Numbered from the stretch's first letter, positions 34,407 to 43,805 are shown. The stretch: 64,000 bases of DNA from Thermoanaerobaculia bacterium (GCA_030431255.1 JAUIJL010000001.1:1156213-1220212), one strand, 5' to 3'. Numbers and translations are program-made. Notes: a model not told the origin generated them from the letters alone.

Positions 34407-37232
34407 ATGAAGGCCCTCGTGGTCGTGTCAGACAACTCGATCCGGAAAGAGGTCAGTGACTTCTTTTCCAGCCGGCGCCACAGATCGCTCACTTGCGGTG
34501 ATTGTGACGAAGCAGCCCGTGCCTTAGAGCAATACGACTTTCAATTCGTGGTCATCGATCTGACCCTGCCGGACCGCCCCATCGAGCTGTGCCGCTTGGC
34601 TCGAAAAGCCCAAAGCGATCCCTACATCTTGGTGGTGCCCAAGGAAGACACCCCGGCCCAGCTGCGCAAAGCCTTCGAGGCCGGGGCCGACGACTACCTC
34701 GCTCGCCCACTGACCATATCCGCGCTCCAGCTGCGTCTGGTGGTCGGAGAGCGCTCCCTGGCCATCCGACGCAAGAGCAAACAGGTGGAAGACCGCTCTT
34801 CCATGCTCGATCGACGCTATCGCACCCTAGTACAGCACATGAACGAGGGCATTTTCCAAGTCGATGAAGCGGGTCGGATCGAGCTCGTGAACACACGCAT
34901 GTCGAGTCTCACGGGGTACAAAGTGGAAGAGCTGGTCGGTCAGGTTGCCGACGATCTTCTGATCGAGCAAGAGTTTCGACAGCGTTTGCCCGGCCAGGCT
35001 TTGCTCGGTCCGGAAATCGGCTCCGAGGAGCACACCCTGCCTTTGGTCACCAAGGAGGGTGAGCGAACGTGGGTCAAGCTGATCGCCGCGCCGCTCAAGT
35101 TGCCGGACGGCACGCGCGGCGCCCTCGGTATCGTCCAGGATATTTCCGAGCAAAGAAATGCGGAGGAAGATCTCCGCCACAAGGAAGAATATTTCCGGGC
35201 CCTGCTCGAAAGCTCCACCGACCTGATCTCCATCGTCGACATCGAAGGCCAGATTCTCTACCAAAGCCCGTCGAGCCTACGCACCCTCGGGGCTCCCCCG
35301 GAGCTGATGCTCGGCCAGCCACTGGCGGATTTCGTGCACCCTGAAGACCGCGATCTTTTGTCCCAAGCGATCGATCAAGTGCTGGCCGAAGAAGGACAAA
35401 CCGCCTCCGCACAAGCGCGGTTTCGAACCCAGGACGGCGATTGGAGGTACCTGGACTGCCAATGCAAAAACTTGGTGGAGAATCCCGTGTTGGGCGGGAT
35501 CATCGTCACCTCGAGGGATATCTCCGAGCGCCGCAAGGTCGAGGCCGCCCTCAAACGAGAGCGTGCTTTTTTCCAACAGCTGTTCCGCAACTCGCCCGCG
35601 GGCATCGTGATTTTGGACAATCAGGATCGGGTGGTCGACGCCAACAGCTCGTTTGTCGACCTCTTTCAATTCGGCGTGTCGGAGCTGGCCGGCAAACCCC
35701 TGACCGATCTGATCGTGCCCGAGGAGCTTAAGCAGGAAGCCGCTGAGCTCACCGATCTGGTGTTGGAGCACCAAACCGTCGACCGCGAGTCGGAGCGGCT
35801 GCGGAAGGACGGCACCAAAGTCGATGTCGCCATTCTCGGCTACCCCATCGAGCTGGCGGAAAGAAAAATCGGCGCCTACGGTATCTACAGCGATATCACC
35901 GAGCGCAAGAGCTTTGAGCGCAAGCTGTTCCACGAAGCCTTCCACGACAATCTGACCGGGCTACCCAACCGGACCCTGCTGACGGAAAGGTTGGAGCGAA
36001 GCGTTCGCCGGGCCAAACGAAGGCGGGACTATCAATTCGCTCTGCTGTTCATCGATTTAGACCGATTCAAAGTCATCAACGACAGCCTCGGTCACGCAGC
36101 GGGGGATGAGCTCTTGATTGAGATGGCCCGCCGGCTCGAAAGCTGCCTGCGCCCCGGAGATACGGTCGCCCGTCTAGGCGGCGACGAATTCAACATCATC
36201 CTCGAGGACATTCAAGAGGTGGCCGACGCCACACGCATCGCCGATCGGGTCCTGAGCTCTTTGAGCCGGCCGTTTTCCGTCGCCGAGCAAGAGGTGGTCA
36301 GCTCGGGATCGATCGGCATCGCCTTCAGCTTTTCCGGCTACGATTCCGGCGAGGACCTGATGCGGGACGCGGATATCGCCATGTATCGGGCCAAGAGCCG
36401 GGGCAAAGCGCGCTACGAGATCTTCGACGCCGACATGCACAAAAGCGCCGTGGAAAGGCTGCATGTCGAGAATGAGCTCAGGAAGGCCATTGCCAATCAT
36501 GAGCTGGAGCTCTACTTCCAGCCGATCGTCTCCTTGACCCGCTCCCAAACGGTGGGTTTCGAAGCCTTGGTGCGCTGGCAGCATCCGGAAAAAGGTCTGT
36601 TGCCGCCCGGAGATTGGCTTCCCATCTGTGAGGAGACGGGGCTCATGTCGGCCGTGGGCCGATGGGTCACACGCCGTGCTTGCCTGCAGCTCCAGGCCTG
36701 GCAGCAGGCATTTCCGGAGTCGGACGGCGTGGCGATCAGCATCAACCTCGCCCCCAAGGAGATTTCCCACCCCGACTTTCTCCACGAGCTGAATCAAATC
36801 TTGGAAGAAAGCGAGGCTCACCCGGCTTCGTTGACCTTTGAGATCACCGAGGATGCCATCGCCGACTCCGAGAACCTGCAAGACGTGTTGTGGCATCTCA
36901 GAAAAATGGGCTTCCGACTCTCCCTCGACGATTTCGGAACCGGCCCGTCTTCCCTTTCGTCCCTACATCTCTACCCCATCGACAGTCTGAAAATCCACCG
37001 CTCCTTCATTCAAGAAATGAGCCCGGGGGGACAGAATCTCGAAATCGTCCGCGCCATTGCGGGTTTGGGAGATAGCCTCAGCATCAATGTCATTGCGGTC
37101 GGCATCGAGGACGAAGACCGCCTCGAAGAGGTTCGGACCATGGGCATCGGGCTGGCTCAAGGTTTTTATTTTTCGGCGCCACTTTCGGCCGACGAGGCCA
37201 CCGAATCCTTGCGTCGCTCGATCGAGGGCTAG
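34407..37232 (+). CDS. REC-PAS-PAS-PAS-GGDEF-EAL c-di-GMP protein with degenerate REC and EAL domains
   Basis: The ATG at 34407 gives 941 residues. Domains in order are receiver (~1-118), three PAS (~133-255, 256-380, 381-505), GGDEF (~515-675) and EAL (~690-935). The GGDEF motif is intact (591-595), and an RxxD inhibitory site (RPGD 582-585) lies at the canonical spacing, so diguanylate cyclase activity is likely. In EAL the metal Glu is present (E719), but the general-base Glu of the usual AEGVE motif is Val898 (AVGIE). LKID is LKIH and DDFGTGY is DDFGTGP, so phosphodiesterase activity is doubtful. In REC, D51 is present, but the conserved Lys is R100 and the Ser/Thr is missing. It may be a c-di-GMP synthase with an EAL binding domain. 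Confidence 0.93.
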   Translation: MKALVVVSDNSIRKEVSDFFSSRRHRSLTCGDCDEAARALEQYDFQFVVIDLTLPDRPIELCRLARKAQSDPYILVVPKEDTPAQLRKAFEAGADDYLARPLTISALQLRLVVGERSLAIRRKSKQVEDRSSMLDRRYRTLVQHMNEGIFQVDEAGRIELVNTRMSSLTGYKVEELVGQVADDLLIEQEFRQRLPGQALLGPEIGSEEHTLPLVTKEGERTWVKLIAAPLKLPDGTRGALGIVQDISEQRNAEEDLRHKEEYFRALLESSTDLISIVDIEGQILYQSPSSLRTLGAPPELMLGQPLADFVHPEDRDLLSQAIDQVLAEEGQTASAQARFRTQDGDWRYLDCQCKNLVENPVLGGIIVTSRDISERRKVEAALKRERAFFQQLFRNSPAGIVILDNQDRVVDANSSFVDLFQFGVSELAGKPLTDLIVPEELKQEAAELTDLVLEHQTVDRESERLRKDGTKVDVAILGYPIELAERKIGAYGIYSDITERKSFERKLFHEAFHDNLTGLPNRTLLTERLERSVRRAKRRRDYQFALLFIDLDRFKVINDSLGHAAGDELLIEMARRLESCLRPGDTVARLGGDEFNIILEDIQEVADATRIADRVLSSLSRPFSVAEQEVVSSGSIGIAFSFSGYDSGEDLMRDADIAMYRAKSRGKARYEIFDADMHKSAVERLHVENELRKAIANHELELYFQPIVSLTRSQTVGFEALVRWQHPEKGLLPPGDWLPICEETGLMSAVGRWVTRRACLQLQAWQQAFPESDGVAISINLAPKEISHPDFLHELNQILEESEAHPASLTFEITEDAIADSENLQDVLWHLRKMGFRLSLDDFGTGPSSLSSLHLYPIDSLKIHRSFIQEMSPGGQNLEIVRAIAGLGDSLSINVIAVGIEDEDRLEEVRTMGIGLAQGFYFSAPLSADEATESLRRSIEG

Positions 37233-37282
37233 ATCCGTTGCAGGTTCTGCGCACCGACGCCGAGGTCTGTTAGATTCCGTCC

Positions 37283-37822
37283 ATGGACATTGGATCGATC
37301 GACTCGTTTTTGGCGTATTGGCGAAAAATTCACGGCCGCACCCGCCGCTTGCTCGAAGGTTTACCGCCCGAGCACATCGAATGGACCTATGCGCCCGGCA
37401 AGTGGTCGGTGGGTGATCTCGTAAGGCACCTTGCGGCCCTCGAGCGCTGGATGTTCGTGGAGAACGCTTACGGCCGTCCGAGCCTTTACCGCGGCTGTGG
37501 ACGTGAGCTGGCGGACGGATACGAGCAGGTGATCGACTACTTCGTGAGGTCCAACGACGAGACGGTCGAGCTTCTGGGCCGCTTGCCGGACTCCCGGCTG
37601 GTGGAACGCTGCACGACCCCAGGCGGCGCTTCTCTGCCGGTCTGGAAGTGGCTGCGGGCCATGGTCGAGCACCACTGCCATCATCGGGGCCAACTCTACG
37701 TATACCTCGCTCAGCTCGGCATCACCACCCCACCCCTGTACGGGCTGACCGCTGAGCAAGTGGGCGAACGCAGCGCAGACCCAAGAGAGCCACAACACGG
37801 GAAGGCTCCCGGCCGGGAGTGA
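37283..37822 (+). CDS. DinB family metal-binding protein
   Basis: The 179-residue protein fits the DinB four-helix bundle superfamily. Likely metal ligands are His in GDLVRHLAALERWMF and the HHCHHRGQLYVYLAQLG motif near the C-terminus, the pattern of DinB/YfiT-like proteins. Family members include bacillithiol- and mycothiol-dependent S-transferases. Given the bacilliredoxin gene in this window, a thiol-transferase role is conceivable but unproven. The C-terminal ~25 residues are charged and probably disordered. It lies 18 bases upstream of a glycosyltransferase gene on the same strand. Confidence 0.82.
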   Translation: MDIGSIDSFLAYWRKIHGRTRRLLEGLPPEHIEWTYAPGKWSVGDLVRHLAALERWMFVENAYGRPSLYRGCGRELADGYEQVIDYFVRSNDETVELLGRLPDSRLVERCTTPGGASLPVWKWLRAMVEHHCHHRGQLYVYLAQLGITTPPLYGLTAEQVGERSADPREPQHGKAPGRE

Positions 37823-37840
37823 GCCGAGGACCCCTCTGAC

Positions 37841-38971
37841 ATGCGTATTGGCGTGGTCGCCTATGAGCTCGAGGGCTCTCCCTCCGGAGTGGGCCGCTAT
37901 CTCGAAGGGCTGCTGACCGGCGTCGCGGAGCTGGCCCACGACTCCGAATGGCATCTCTTTCTCAAAGGCGAGCCCTTTGACGGCCCGCTTTTTCAAAGCC
38001 ACGCCACCGGGCCGCGGATCGTAGCCCATTTCGATGGCCGCCCCAAGGGCAGCGCCATCCTGTGGGAGCAGCTACGGCTGCCCAGTTTGATCCGCCGGGC
38101 CGAGGTCGATGCCGTGGTCTCACCCGGCTACTCCCTGCCGCCGTTCGTCGGCGTGCCGAGAATGGTCACCCTGCACGACCTGAGCTTCGAGCATTTGGGC
38201 TCGGAATTCGCCGTCAAGGAACGTTGGCGTCGTCGAATGCTCGCCCGATTGGCCGCTCGTCGTGGGGATCGGGTGCTCGCCGACACCGAGGCCATTGCCG
38301 CGGATCTCCAGAACACCTATGGCTTGCCCGAGTCCAAAGTCGGGGTGGTGCCGTTGGCGGTCGACGAGCACTTTTTTCAACCCGACACCGATGCGGACCT
38401 GGCGGAGCTGGGCATCGAAGGCCCCTATTTGCTGCACCTGGGAACCTTGCTGCCCCGGCGCTGCTTGTCGCTCATCTTGGGCGCTTTTGCCGCCGTCTCG
38501 CCCCGTTTCCCCGAGCTTCAGCTGGTGCTCGCCGGCCAAAACCACCTGCCGGACCCCCTGGTGCTCGACCGATCCATTTCCGCCGCCGGCCTGCGGGACC
38601 GGGTGATCCGCCTCGACTACGTGCCGGAGCAAGCCCTCACCACCCTCTATGCCCGCGCCCGAGCGAGCTTCTATTTGTCGACTTACGAGGGCTACGGCCT
38701 ACCGCCTCTGGAATCCCTGGCCGCAGGCACCCCCGCCCTGGTCAGCGGAGGGCTGGCGCTCGACGATCTGGCGCCGCGGTACCCCTGGCGCACGGAGCTC
38801 GACCTGAGCTCGGTGACCGCAACGCTCGAGCGGATCTTGAAACACGACGACCCTGCAGCGTCGATCCGGGAGGCCCGAGACGCCATCCATGCCCTGACTT
38901 GGCGTCAATGCGCCGAGCGCTACATCGCCCAGCTCAAGAAGGCGTTGGCAGAACGAGGAAATCACCCTTGA
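37841..38971 (+). CDS. Glycosyltransferase family 1/4 (GT-B fold)
   Basis: The 376-residue protein has an N-terminal glycine-rich loop after MRIGVVAYELEG (SPSGVGRYLEGLL) and a mid-region LHDLSFEHLGSEF. The donor-binding domain contains YLLHLGTLLPRRCLSLILGA and the EX7E-type motif YLSTYEGYGLPPLESLAAGT. These are features of mannosyl/rhamnosyl-type GT4 enzymes in polysaccharide assembly. Its TGA overlaps a TTG start of the next glycosyltransferase (TTGA at 38968-38971), so the two act together. Sugar specificity is unknown. Confidence 0.9.
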   Translation: MRIGVVAYELEGSPSGVGRYLEGLLTGVAELAHDSEWHLFLKGEPFDGPLFQSHATGPRIVAHFDGRPKGSAILWEQLRLPSLIRRAEVDAVVSPGYSLPPFVGVPRMVTLHDLSFEHLGSEFAVKERWRRRMLARLAARRGDRVLADTEAIAADLQNTYGLPESKVGVVPLAVDEHFFQPDTDADLAELGIEGPYLLHLGTLLPRRCLSLILGAFAAVSPRFPELQLVLAGQNHLPDPLVLDRSISAAGLRDRVIRLDYVPEQALTTLYARARASFYLSTYEGYGLPPLESLAAGTPALVSGGLALDDLAPRYPWRTELDLSSVTATLERILKHDDPAASIREARDAIHALTWRQCAERYIAQLKKALAERGNHP

Positions 38972-39828
38972 GCGGCCGGGTGTCGGTCCTGGTGGTGAAT
39001 TTTAACGGCGGATCCACGCTGGAGACCGCCCTAGAAAAATGGCGCGAGGTTTGTCCGGAATGGCACGAGCTGATCGTCGCCGACAACGGCTCGACGGACG
39101 GCTCGCTCGATCGAGCCCGGGAGCAATTTCCCGACGCAGAGATCCTGGAGCTGGGTGAAAACCTCGGTTTCGGCACCGCCAACAACCGCGCTGCCGAGCG
39201 AGCCGAAGGCGACTACTTGCTGCTCCTGAATTCCGACGCATGGCCCCTGCCCGGATGTGTCGAGCGGTTGAAATCGACCCTCGACCAACGCCCCGAGGTC
39301 GGCCTGGTTTGCCCACGGCTGGTCTATGCCGACGATCGTCCTCAATTCCATTGGGCGCCGGTGACCTCGGTGCTGGGCGAGGCGATTCAAATCGTGCGCA
39401 ACCGATTCGAGAGCTGCCCGTGGGTCCATCGCCCCTGGCCCAGTCGGGGGTGGTTCACCGCCGCTTGTGTGATGGTCCGCAAACGAGCCTTCCAGCAAAT
39501 CGGTGGATTCGACGAGGGGTTCTTCCTTTATTTCGAGGATGTGGATCTCTGCCTGCGGCTGCGACAGGCCGGTTGGCGGCTCGTGGACGAGCCCGCGGCC
39601 ACAGCGAAACACCTCAAGGGCGGCTCCCAAGCCACGGCCGCCGGTACGAGTCTTCACTATCGATTGGGTCAAGCCCGCTACTATTGCAAGCACCGGCCAC
39701 GGTGGGAGCAACAATTCATCCGTCGAAAGATTCTAGCCAAGCTAAAGGATCGGGACGATCGCCGCCGGCTCCAAGAAGCCTTTGAGTCCCGAGCCTTTGA
39801 GACCCATACCCAGGCCAGCCCCCCATGA
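38968..39828 (+). CDS. Glycosyltransferase family 2 (rhamnosyltransferase-like), TTG start
   Basis: The TTG at 38968 overlaps the previous stop and has GAGGA about 9 bases upstream; the much longer upstream frame is antiphase to the previous gene and is rejected. The 286-residue GT-A enzyme shows VSVLVVNFNGG, VADNGSTDGSLDRA, NLGFGTANNRA, LLLLNSDAWP (the metal-binding Asp motif) and FLYFEDVDLCLRLRQAGW (catalytic Asp region). It has no membrane anchor. Related enzymes add rhamnose or similar sugars to lipid-linked glycans. Its stop overlaps the next gene by 4 bases. Confidence 0.9.
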   Translation: MSGRVSVLVVNFNGGSTLETALEKWREVCPEWHELIVADNGSTDGSLDRAREQFPDAEILELGENLGFGTANNRAAERAEGDYLLLLNSDAWPLPGCVERLKSTLDQRPEVGLVCPRLVYADDRPQFHWAPVTSVLGEAIQIVRNRFESCPWVHRPWPSRGWFTAACVMVRKRAFQQIGGFDEGFFLYFEDVDLCLRLRQAGWRLVDEPAATAKHLKGGSQATAAGTSLHYRLGQARYYCKHRPRWEQQFIRRKILAKLKDRDDRRRLQEAFESRAFETHTQASPP

Positions 39829-40367
39829 CGAAGAAGAATCTGCTCGCATTCCCGCCCGCTGGACACCCCACGGCCAACGAATCCTCGAGCTCGGAATCCC
39901 TCTTGACAACAGCAGTCGGCCAGGCGTTGGTCGCCGTCTGGCAAACCCCTTGTATGGCGGAGGTCTGCATCCGCGAGGCCGATGGCGTGGGATACCGATG
40001 CCGCATTGCGTTGCAGCTCGAATTCGGCCTTTGGCTCGAGCTGACCGGCCGCCGGCTGATGCCCATGGATTTGGATCCAGAGGCCTCCGTCGGGGTCCCA
40101 CCCACCGGCTGGCAACCTGTCCGGCCCGCAGAGCACCGATGGAATGAAGGCAAAGGGTCACCTGTGGGCCAAACCGTCGCCGCTTTGGCGTCGGGTCCCG
40201 AGGGCACGTTCTATGTGGTGCTGGAAGGAGGGCTGCTATGGATCGATCAGGACGCTGGGGGGATCTGTCGCTTTGAGCCCCTGGACGCGGCTCGACCGGA
40301 AACACGAGATCGGCTCCGCGCCCTCACTGGCCTCGCCACCGGAGAGCCCTTGATCTCCGGCAGTTGA
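39825..40367 (+). CDS. Hypothetical protein coupled to glycosyltransferases
   Basis: The ATG overlaps the stop of the GT2 gene (ATGA), which supports real expression. The 180-residue product has a Ser-rich N-terminus and no signal peptide or membrane span. The rest looks like small beta-strands (YRCRIALQLEFGLWLELTGR; GTFYVVLEGGLLWIDQDAGG). No catalytic motif is seen and I do not recognise the family. Its place as the last gene of the DinB-GT-GT run suggests a link to glycan assembly, but this is positional evidence only. It converges on the aconitase-family gene with a 24-base gap. Confidence 0.6.
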   Translation: MTKKNLLAFPPAGHPTANESSSSESLLTTAVGQALVAVWQTPCMAEVCIREADGVGYRCRIALQLEFGLWLELTGRRLMPMDLDPEASVGVPPTGWQPVRPAEHRWNEGKGSPVGQTVAALASGPEGTFYVVLEGGLLWIDQDAGGICRFEPLDAARPETRDRLRALTGLATGEPLISGS

Positions 40368-40391
40368 TGTCTCGCTGCGGGAACCTGAAGC

Positions 40392-42368
40392 TCAGCTGAA
40401 CATGCCGGGACGGTAGGCGGAAATCTTTCCTGTAAAGGCCGACGCCGCCACCGATAGGGGCGATGCCAGATAGAGCTTGCCGGGTCCGCTACGTCCCTTG
40501 TAGTTGCGATTGATCGCCGACACGGTGATTTGCTCGTCGTTCTCCGAAACCCCGGGCCCGCAGCCGATGCACGCCCCGCAGCCGGGCTGAATCAATTGAA
40601 TGCCGGCTTTTTCGAAGGTCTCCACCAAACCGTTTTGATGGGCGTAGCTCTCGACGGTCTTCGAGCCGAATTGGATGAGGAATTGAACCCCTTCGGCGAC
40701 CCGTAGACCGGCATCGACCGCTTCCTTGGCGACTCGATGGTAGAACTGAAGGTCGTGGATCTTTCCCGCGGTGCAGGAGCCACCGTAGGCGATGTCGATG
40801 GAGACGTCACCCAGCTCGCGGATCCACATGCCGTTGGTGGGATCCGACGGAATCCCGTGGTCCGGATCCCCGGGATGGGCCACCATCGGCTCGATGTCGG
40901 CCAAATCGATCACGTGCACGCCACCGGCGTAGGCCGCGTCGGCGTCCGGGGTCACGGATTTGGCGCGCAGGCTCTCGACATCGACCCCAGGCCGATGGGC
41001 AGCGATCCAACGGAAGGTTTCCTCGTCCGCTTCGACCACCGCACCCCGGGCCGTGCACTCCGTCGCCATATTCGCCAAGGTGCCCCGTTCGTCCATAGAC
41101 AAGGAACGCAGCCCAGGACCGGTAAACTCCATGACCCGATTCAGGGTCTTCTGCTCTCGGGCGAATCGCAGCAGGATGTAGAGCATCACGTCTTTGGCGG
41201 TGGCTTCCGGTCGTAGCTCTCCCACCAGCTCAAAACGGATGGCCTCCGGCACCTCCACCAGGGTGAAGCCGTTGTAGATCAGATTGGCGTATTCCGTGGC
41301 GCCGACACCCCAAGCCAAGGCATTGTTGCAGCCCCCCATGCAGGTGTGGCTGTCGGTGGCTTGGATCAGCTCACCCGGGCTGATCAGGCTTTCCCGAGCT
41401 ACCTCGTGGCAAATGCCCGGCGACTTGCCGTCTTTGACCAAGTAGTTGTTGACCCTGGAATGAGCCTGAAATTGTCGCTGAAGATCGCGCATGGTGCCGA
41501 TTTCCGGCAGAAAGCGCATGAATCGCGGCACCTCATCGGCGTAGACCAAATGATCCTCGAAAGCCGCGAAGCGCTCGGGGTTCTGAATTTCATAGTCGTC
41601 GCCGTATTCCTGCTGCAAGAAATAATGCACCTGGGCCGAGGTGAAGTCGTGGCTATAGCCACCGTCCACTTCCACCAGCACCGCGTCCCCGGGTTGCACG
41701 AAGCGGGGGCCGTTGCCGAGCAAATGCTGCGCCAGAATTTTCTCCGTCATGTTGAGGGGACGCTCGCCGGTGCCGTGGGCCGGAATGTCCACCTCGCCGG
41801 CCTTCAACGCCTTGGCGAAGGGGAAAAGCCCGCCGTGACGAACGATCAGCTGGGTGATCGGATCGTAGTCCCGATAGAACTCCTCCAGCTCCACACCCTC
41901 GCCCGCTTCCAACCGGCGGAGGATGTCGTGATCCCCCATCAACACCCCTTGATTGATGTTGTTGCGGGCGTGGATCGGCGCGAAGGAGGCAGCGATCGCT
42001 AGGCGGATTCCGCTCCATTTCTCGGCTTGAACCGCAGTTTCCCGCGAGCTACCCGTTCCCTTGCGCAGCCCCGAGACGATGATCTCGAAGCCCCCTTCCT
42101 TGAGCGCGTCGGTGGGCATCAAGCGCTCGCCCTCAACGATCAATCCCGCATAGGCGTCGCGGGCGATATCCTCAGGCCGGTGGCGAAAACACACCCAGGC
42201 CGGGGTCATGACATCGGTGTTGATGTCGTCGAGCAAATTCTCCACCTTCAGGTCTGCCATCGTCAGGTCGAGATCGCCCGAAAGCTGCCGCCGAATCAGC
42301 TCTGGATCCTTGGTCAAGAAGAGAATTCGTTTGCCGGGGGTGAGCCTAAAGACGTCCGGTGGCTTCAT
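40392..42368 (-). CDS. Single-chain aconitase/isopropylmalate dehydratase family protein, swivel domain first
   Basis: The 658-residue protein carries the small-subunit swivel domain at its N-terminus (~40-185; LLDDINTDVMTPAWVCF and SGLRKGTGSSRETAVQAEKW). The iron-sulfur large-subunit domains follow. The [4Fe-4S] ligands are Cys in ATDSHTCMGGCNN and two Cys in PGCGACIGCGPG. This order (domain 4 before 1-2-3) matches AcnB without its N-terminal HEAT-like domain. It is the reverse of mitochondrial-type aconitase. Related single-chain enzymes are annotated as aconitase or 3-isopropylmalate dehydratase; the substrate is unclear. No leuA/leuB gene is nearby. Confidence 0.85.
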   Translation of the reverse strand: MKPPDVFRLTPGKRILFLTKDPELIRRQLSGDLDLTMADLKVENLLDDINTDVMTPAWVCFRHRPEDIARDAYAGLIVEGERLMPTDALKEGGFEIIVSGLRKGTGSSRETAVQAEKWSGIRLAIAASFAPIHARNNINQGVLMGDHDILRRLEAGEGVELEEFYRDYDPITQLIVRHGGLFPFAKALKAGEVDIPAHGTGERPLNMTEKILAQHLLGNGPRFVQPGDAVLVEVDGGYSHDFTSAQVHYFLQQEYGDDYEIQNPERFAAFEDHLVYADEVPRFMRFLPEIGTMRDLQRQFQAHSRVNNYLVKDGKSPGICHEVARESLISPGELIQATDSHTCMGGCNNALAWGVGATEYANLIYNGFTLVEVPEAIRFELVGELRPEATAKDVMLYILLRFAREQKTLNRVMEFTGPGLRSLSMDERGTLANMATECTARGAVVEADEETFRWIAAHRPGVDVESLRAKSVTPDADAAYAGGVHVIDLADIEPMVAHPGDPDHGIPSDPTNGMWIRELGDVSIDIAYGGSCTAGKIHDLQFYHRVAKEAVDAGLRVAEGVQFLIQFGSKTVESYAHQNGLVETFEKAGIQLIQPGCGACIGCGPGVSENDEQITVSAINRNYKGRSGPGKLYLASPLSVAASAFTGKISAYRPGMFS

Positions 42369-42463
42369 CGCAGGTCCTCTTCGACGGGTTGCCGTGGTTT
42401 GGGTGCATGCAAAGCATTTCAGATCTCAAGTCCGATGGATCGGGTGAGCGGTTTGCTCGCGGC

Positions 42464-43693
42464 TCACTCCTCCGTACGCCGGGTCATGACCAAGAACCGT
42501 CCCACCGGGCCCGAGCGTCGGTAACCCAGAAGGTGGAAGAGCTCCAAAGCCAAGAATCGGGCCCAGCGCCGATCGACGACGAAGGAGTCGTCGCGCTCCG
42601 GATGACGCTGGACGCCGGGCAAGAGATGGATGAAGCGCTCCCAATGTCCACGCCGCACGCGCGCGGACAGCTCGAGCCACAGGGTCCGCAAGGGCCGCAC
42701 GACAAAGAAGCCGTCCTCACCGAGCTTCTGGTAAAGGGGCATCAAGATCAGCCCTTTGCGCGTGGCTCTGACCTCCCCACGTCTGTCGGTCGCCAGCAGC
42801 ATACCCGGACGAATGGGTTGGAAATTGATGAAACCGGGCTCCATCTGAAACTCGTCCTCGGGCCGGACGGCATGCCTATATTGCACCTCGACCACGTGGG
42901 GATGGGCGCCTCGATCTTGCTCCAGCAGCCGGCGTCCCCGTTCGGGCTCCGGCCGGCCTCCGGCTTCGAGCACACCGCAGGCTTCGAGGGTAATCCAAAT
43001 GGCGGCCTCGGCTCGATCGACGCTGGTCGGGTCGTCGTGCTGACCGGCCTCGAAGCCGAATACCGTGGCACCGAGGTTGGCCAGATGATGGGTCACGGTG
43101 CCGGAGAGCTCTTCCTCCAACCCCACCACCACCGTCGACGGCACCTCCAGCGCCAACTCGCGATTCTTCAGGCTGTCGTCGAGCACCACGAAACACGGAC
43201 CTTCACCGGAAGTGGTGTGAAGGTCCATGGCGAAGAGCTCCTTGCCGGCTTGATCGGCGATCTGGTCGATCTCCCGGTCGAGCTCGAAGAGCTCCGCGTC
43301 TTCGGCTTCGAGACCTCGGCCTTCCGTCGCTCGGATCCGGTCGACCCGCTCGGCCTGCCAATGTCGATTGAGATCGTGGCGCAAGAAGCGCTGACCGGCG
43401 CGCAGGGCCCGCCGATTGCCGATCAGACCCACCAAGCTGCCGACCAATCCGGTCGGATCGCTTTTCAAGGTGTCCAGAATACGTCGAAGGGCCAATGCTC
43501 CCGACGGCTCGTTGCCGTGGGTGCAACCCAAACAGAGAAGAGTCGGTGAGCCGACGCTGCCCTCGGCTCGGCCGAGGCGGCGGGGCCGGAGTGTGGAATC
43601 TTCTCCAGTCGGCTCGTCTCGGGGATAGGCGTCTTCGGAAGGGGGGGCGGTAGTGTCGAAGTTGGCTGGGCCGTCGACCACGGTTTCGATCAC
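42464..43693 (-). CDS. Succinylglutamate desuccinylase/aspartoacylase family metallohydrolase
   Basis: The 409-residue protein has the AstE/AspA zinc site: CLGCTHGNEPSGALAL (His and Glu), RHDLNRHW and FAMDLHTTSGEGP (second His). The family removes acyl groups from amino acids. The C-terminal ~150 residues exceed the common short members and include a beta-rich segment (YRHAVRPEDEFQMEPGFINF) typical of aspartoacylase-like proteins. The start codon is GTG at 43693. It lies 95 bases upstream of the aconitase-family gene on the same strand and may be co-transcribed. Confidence 0.87.
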   Translation of the reverse strand: MIETVVDGPANFDTTAPPSEDAYPRDEPTGEDSTLRPRRLGRAEGSVGSPTLLCLGCTHGNEPSGALALRRILDTLKSDPTGLVGSLVGLIGNRRALRAGQRFLRHDLNRHWQAERVDRIRATEGRGLEAEDAELFELDREIDQIADQAGKELFAMDLHTTSGEGPCFVVLDDSLKNRELALEVPSTVVVGLEEELSGTVTHHLANLGATVFGFEAGQHDDPTSVDRAEAAIWITLEACGVLEAGGRPEPERGRRLLEQDRGAHPHVVEVQYRHAVRPEDEFQMEPGFINFQPIRPGMLLATDRRGEVRATRKGLILMPLYQKLGEDGFFVVRPLRTLWLELSARVRRGHWERFIHLLPGVQRHPERDDSFVVDRRWARFLALELFHLLGYRRSGPVGRFLVMTRRTEE

Positions 43694-43805
43694 GCTGAAA
43701 ATCCCTGGCAGACCCCGTTGGGAGCCTGATTCAAATGATTGCTTCGGAATGGCCGGCGAGCGGCAAGAACGGGCCGTGCCCGTCTCCGTAGACTATCACG
43801 ATCTA

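Noticed and set aside
38062..38967. Upstream extension of the GT2 gene
   Set aside because: The frame is antiphase to the GT4 gene with a clear GT-B fold; the GT2 fold begins only after the TTG at 38968.
29824..40367. A single exopolysaccharide biosynthesis cluster
   Set aside because: The sugar transferase and glycosyltransferases are interrupted by HMG-CoA reductase, c-di-GMP and DinB genes on mixed strands, and no Wzx/Wzy/Wza genes are present.
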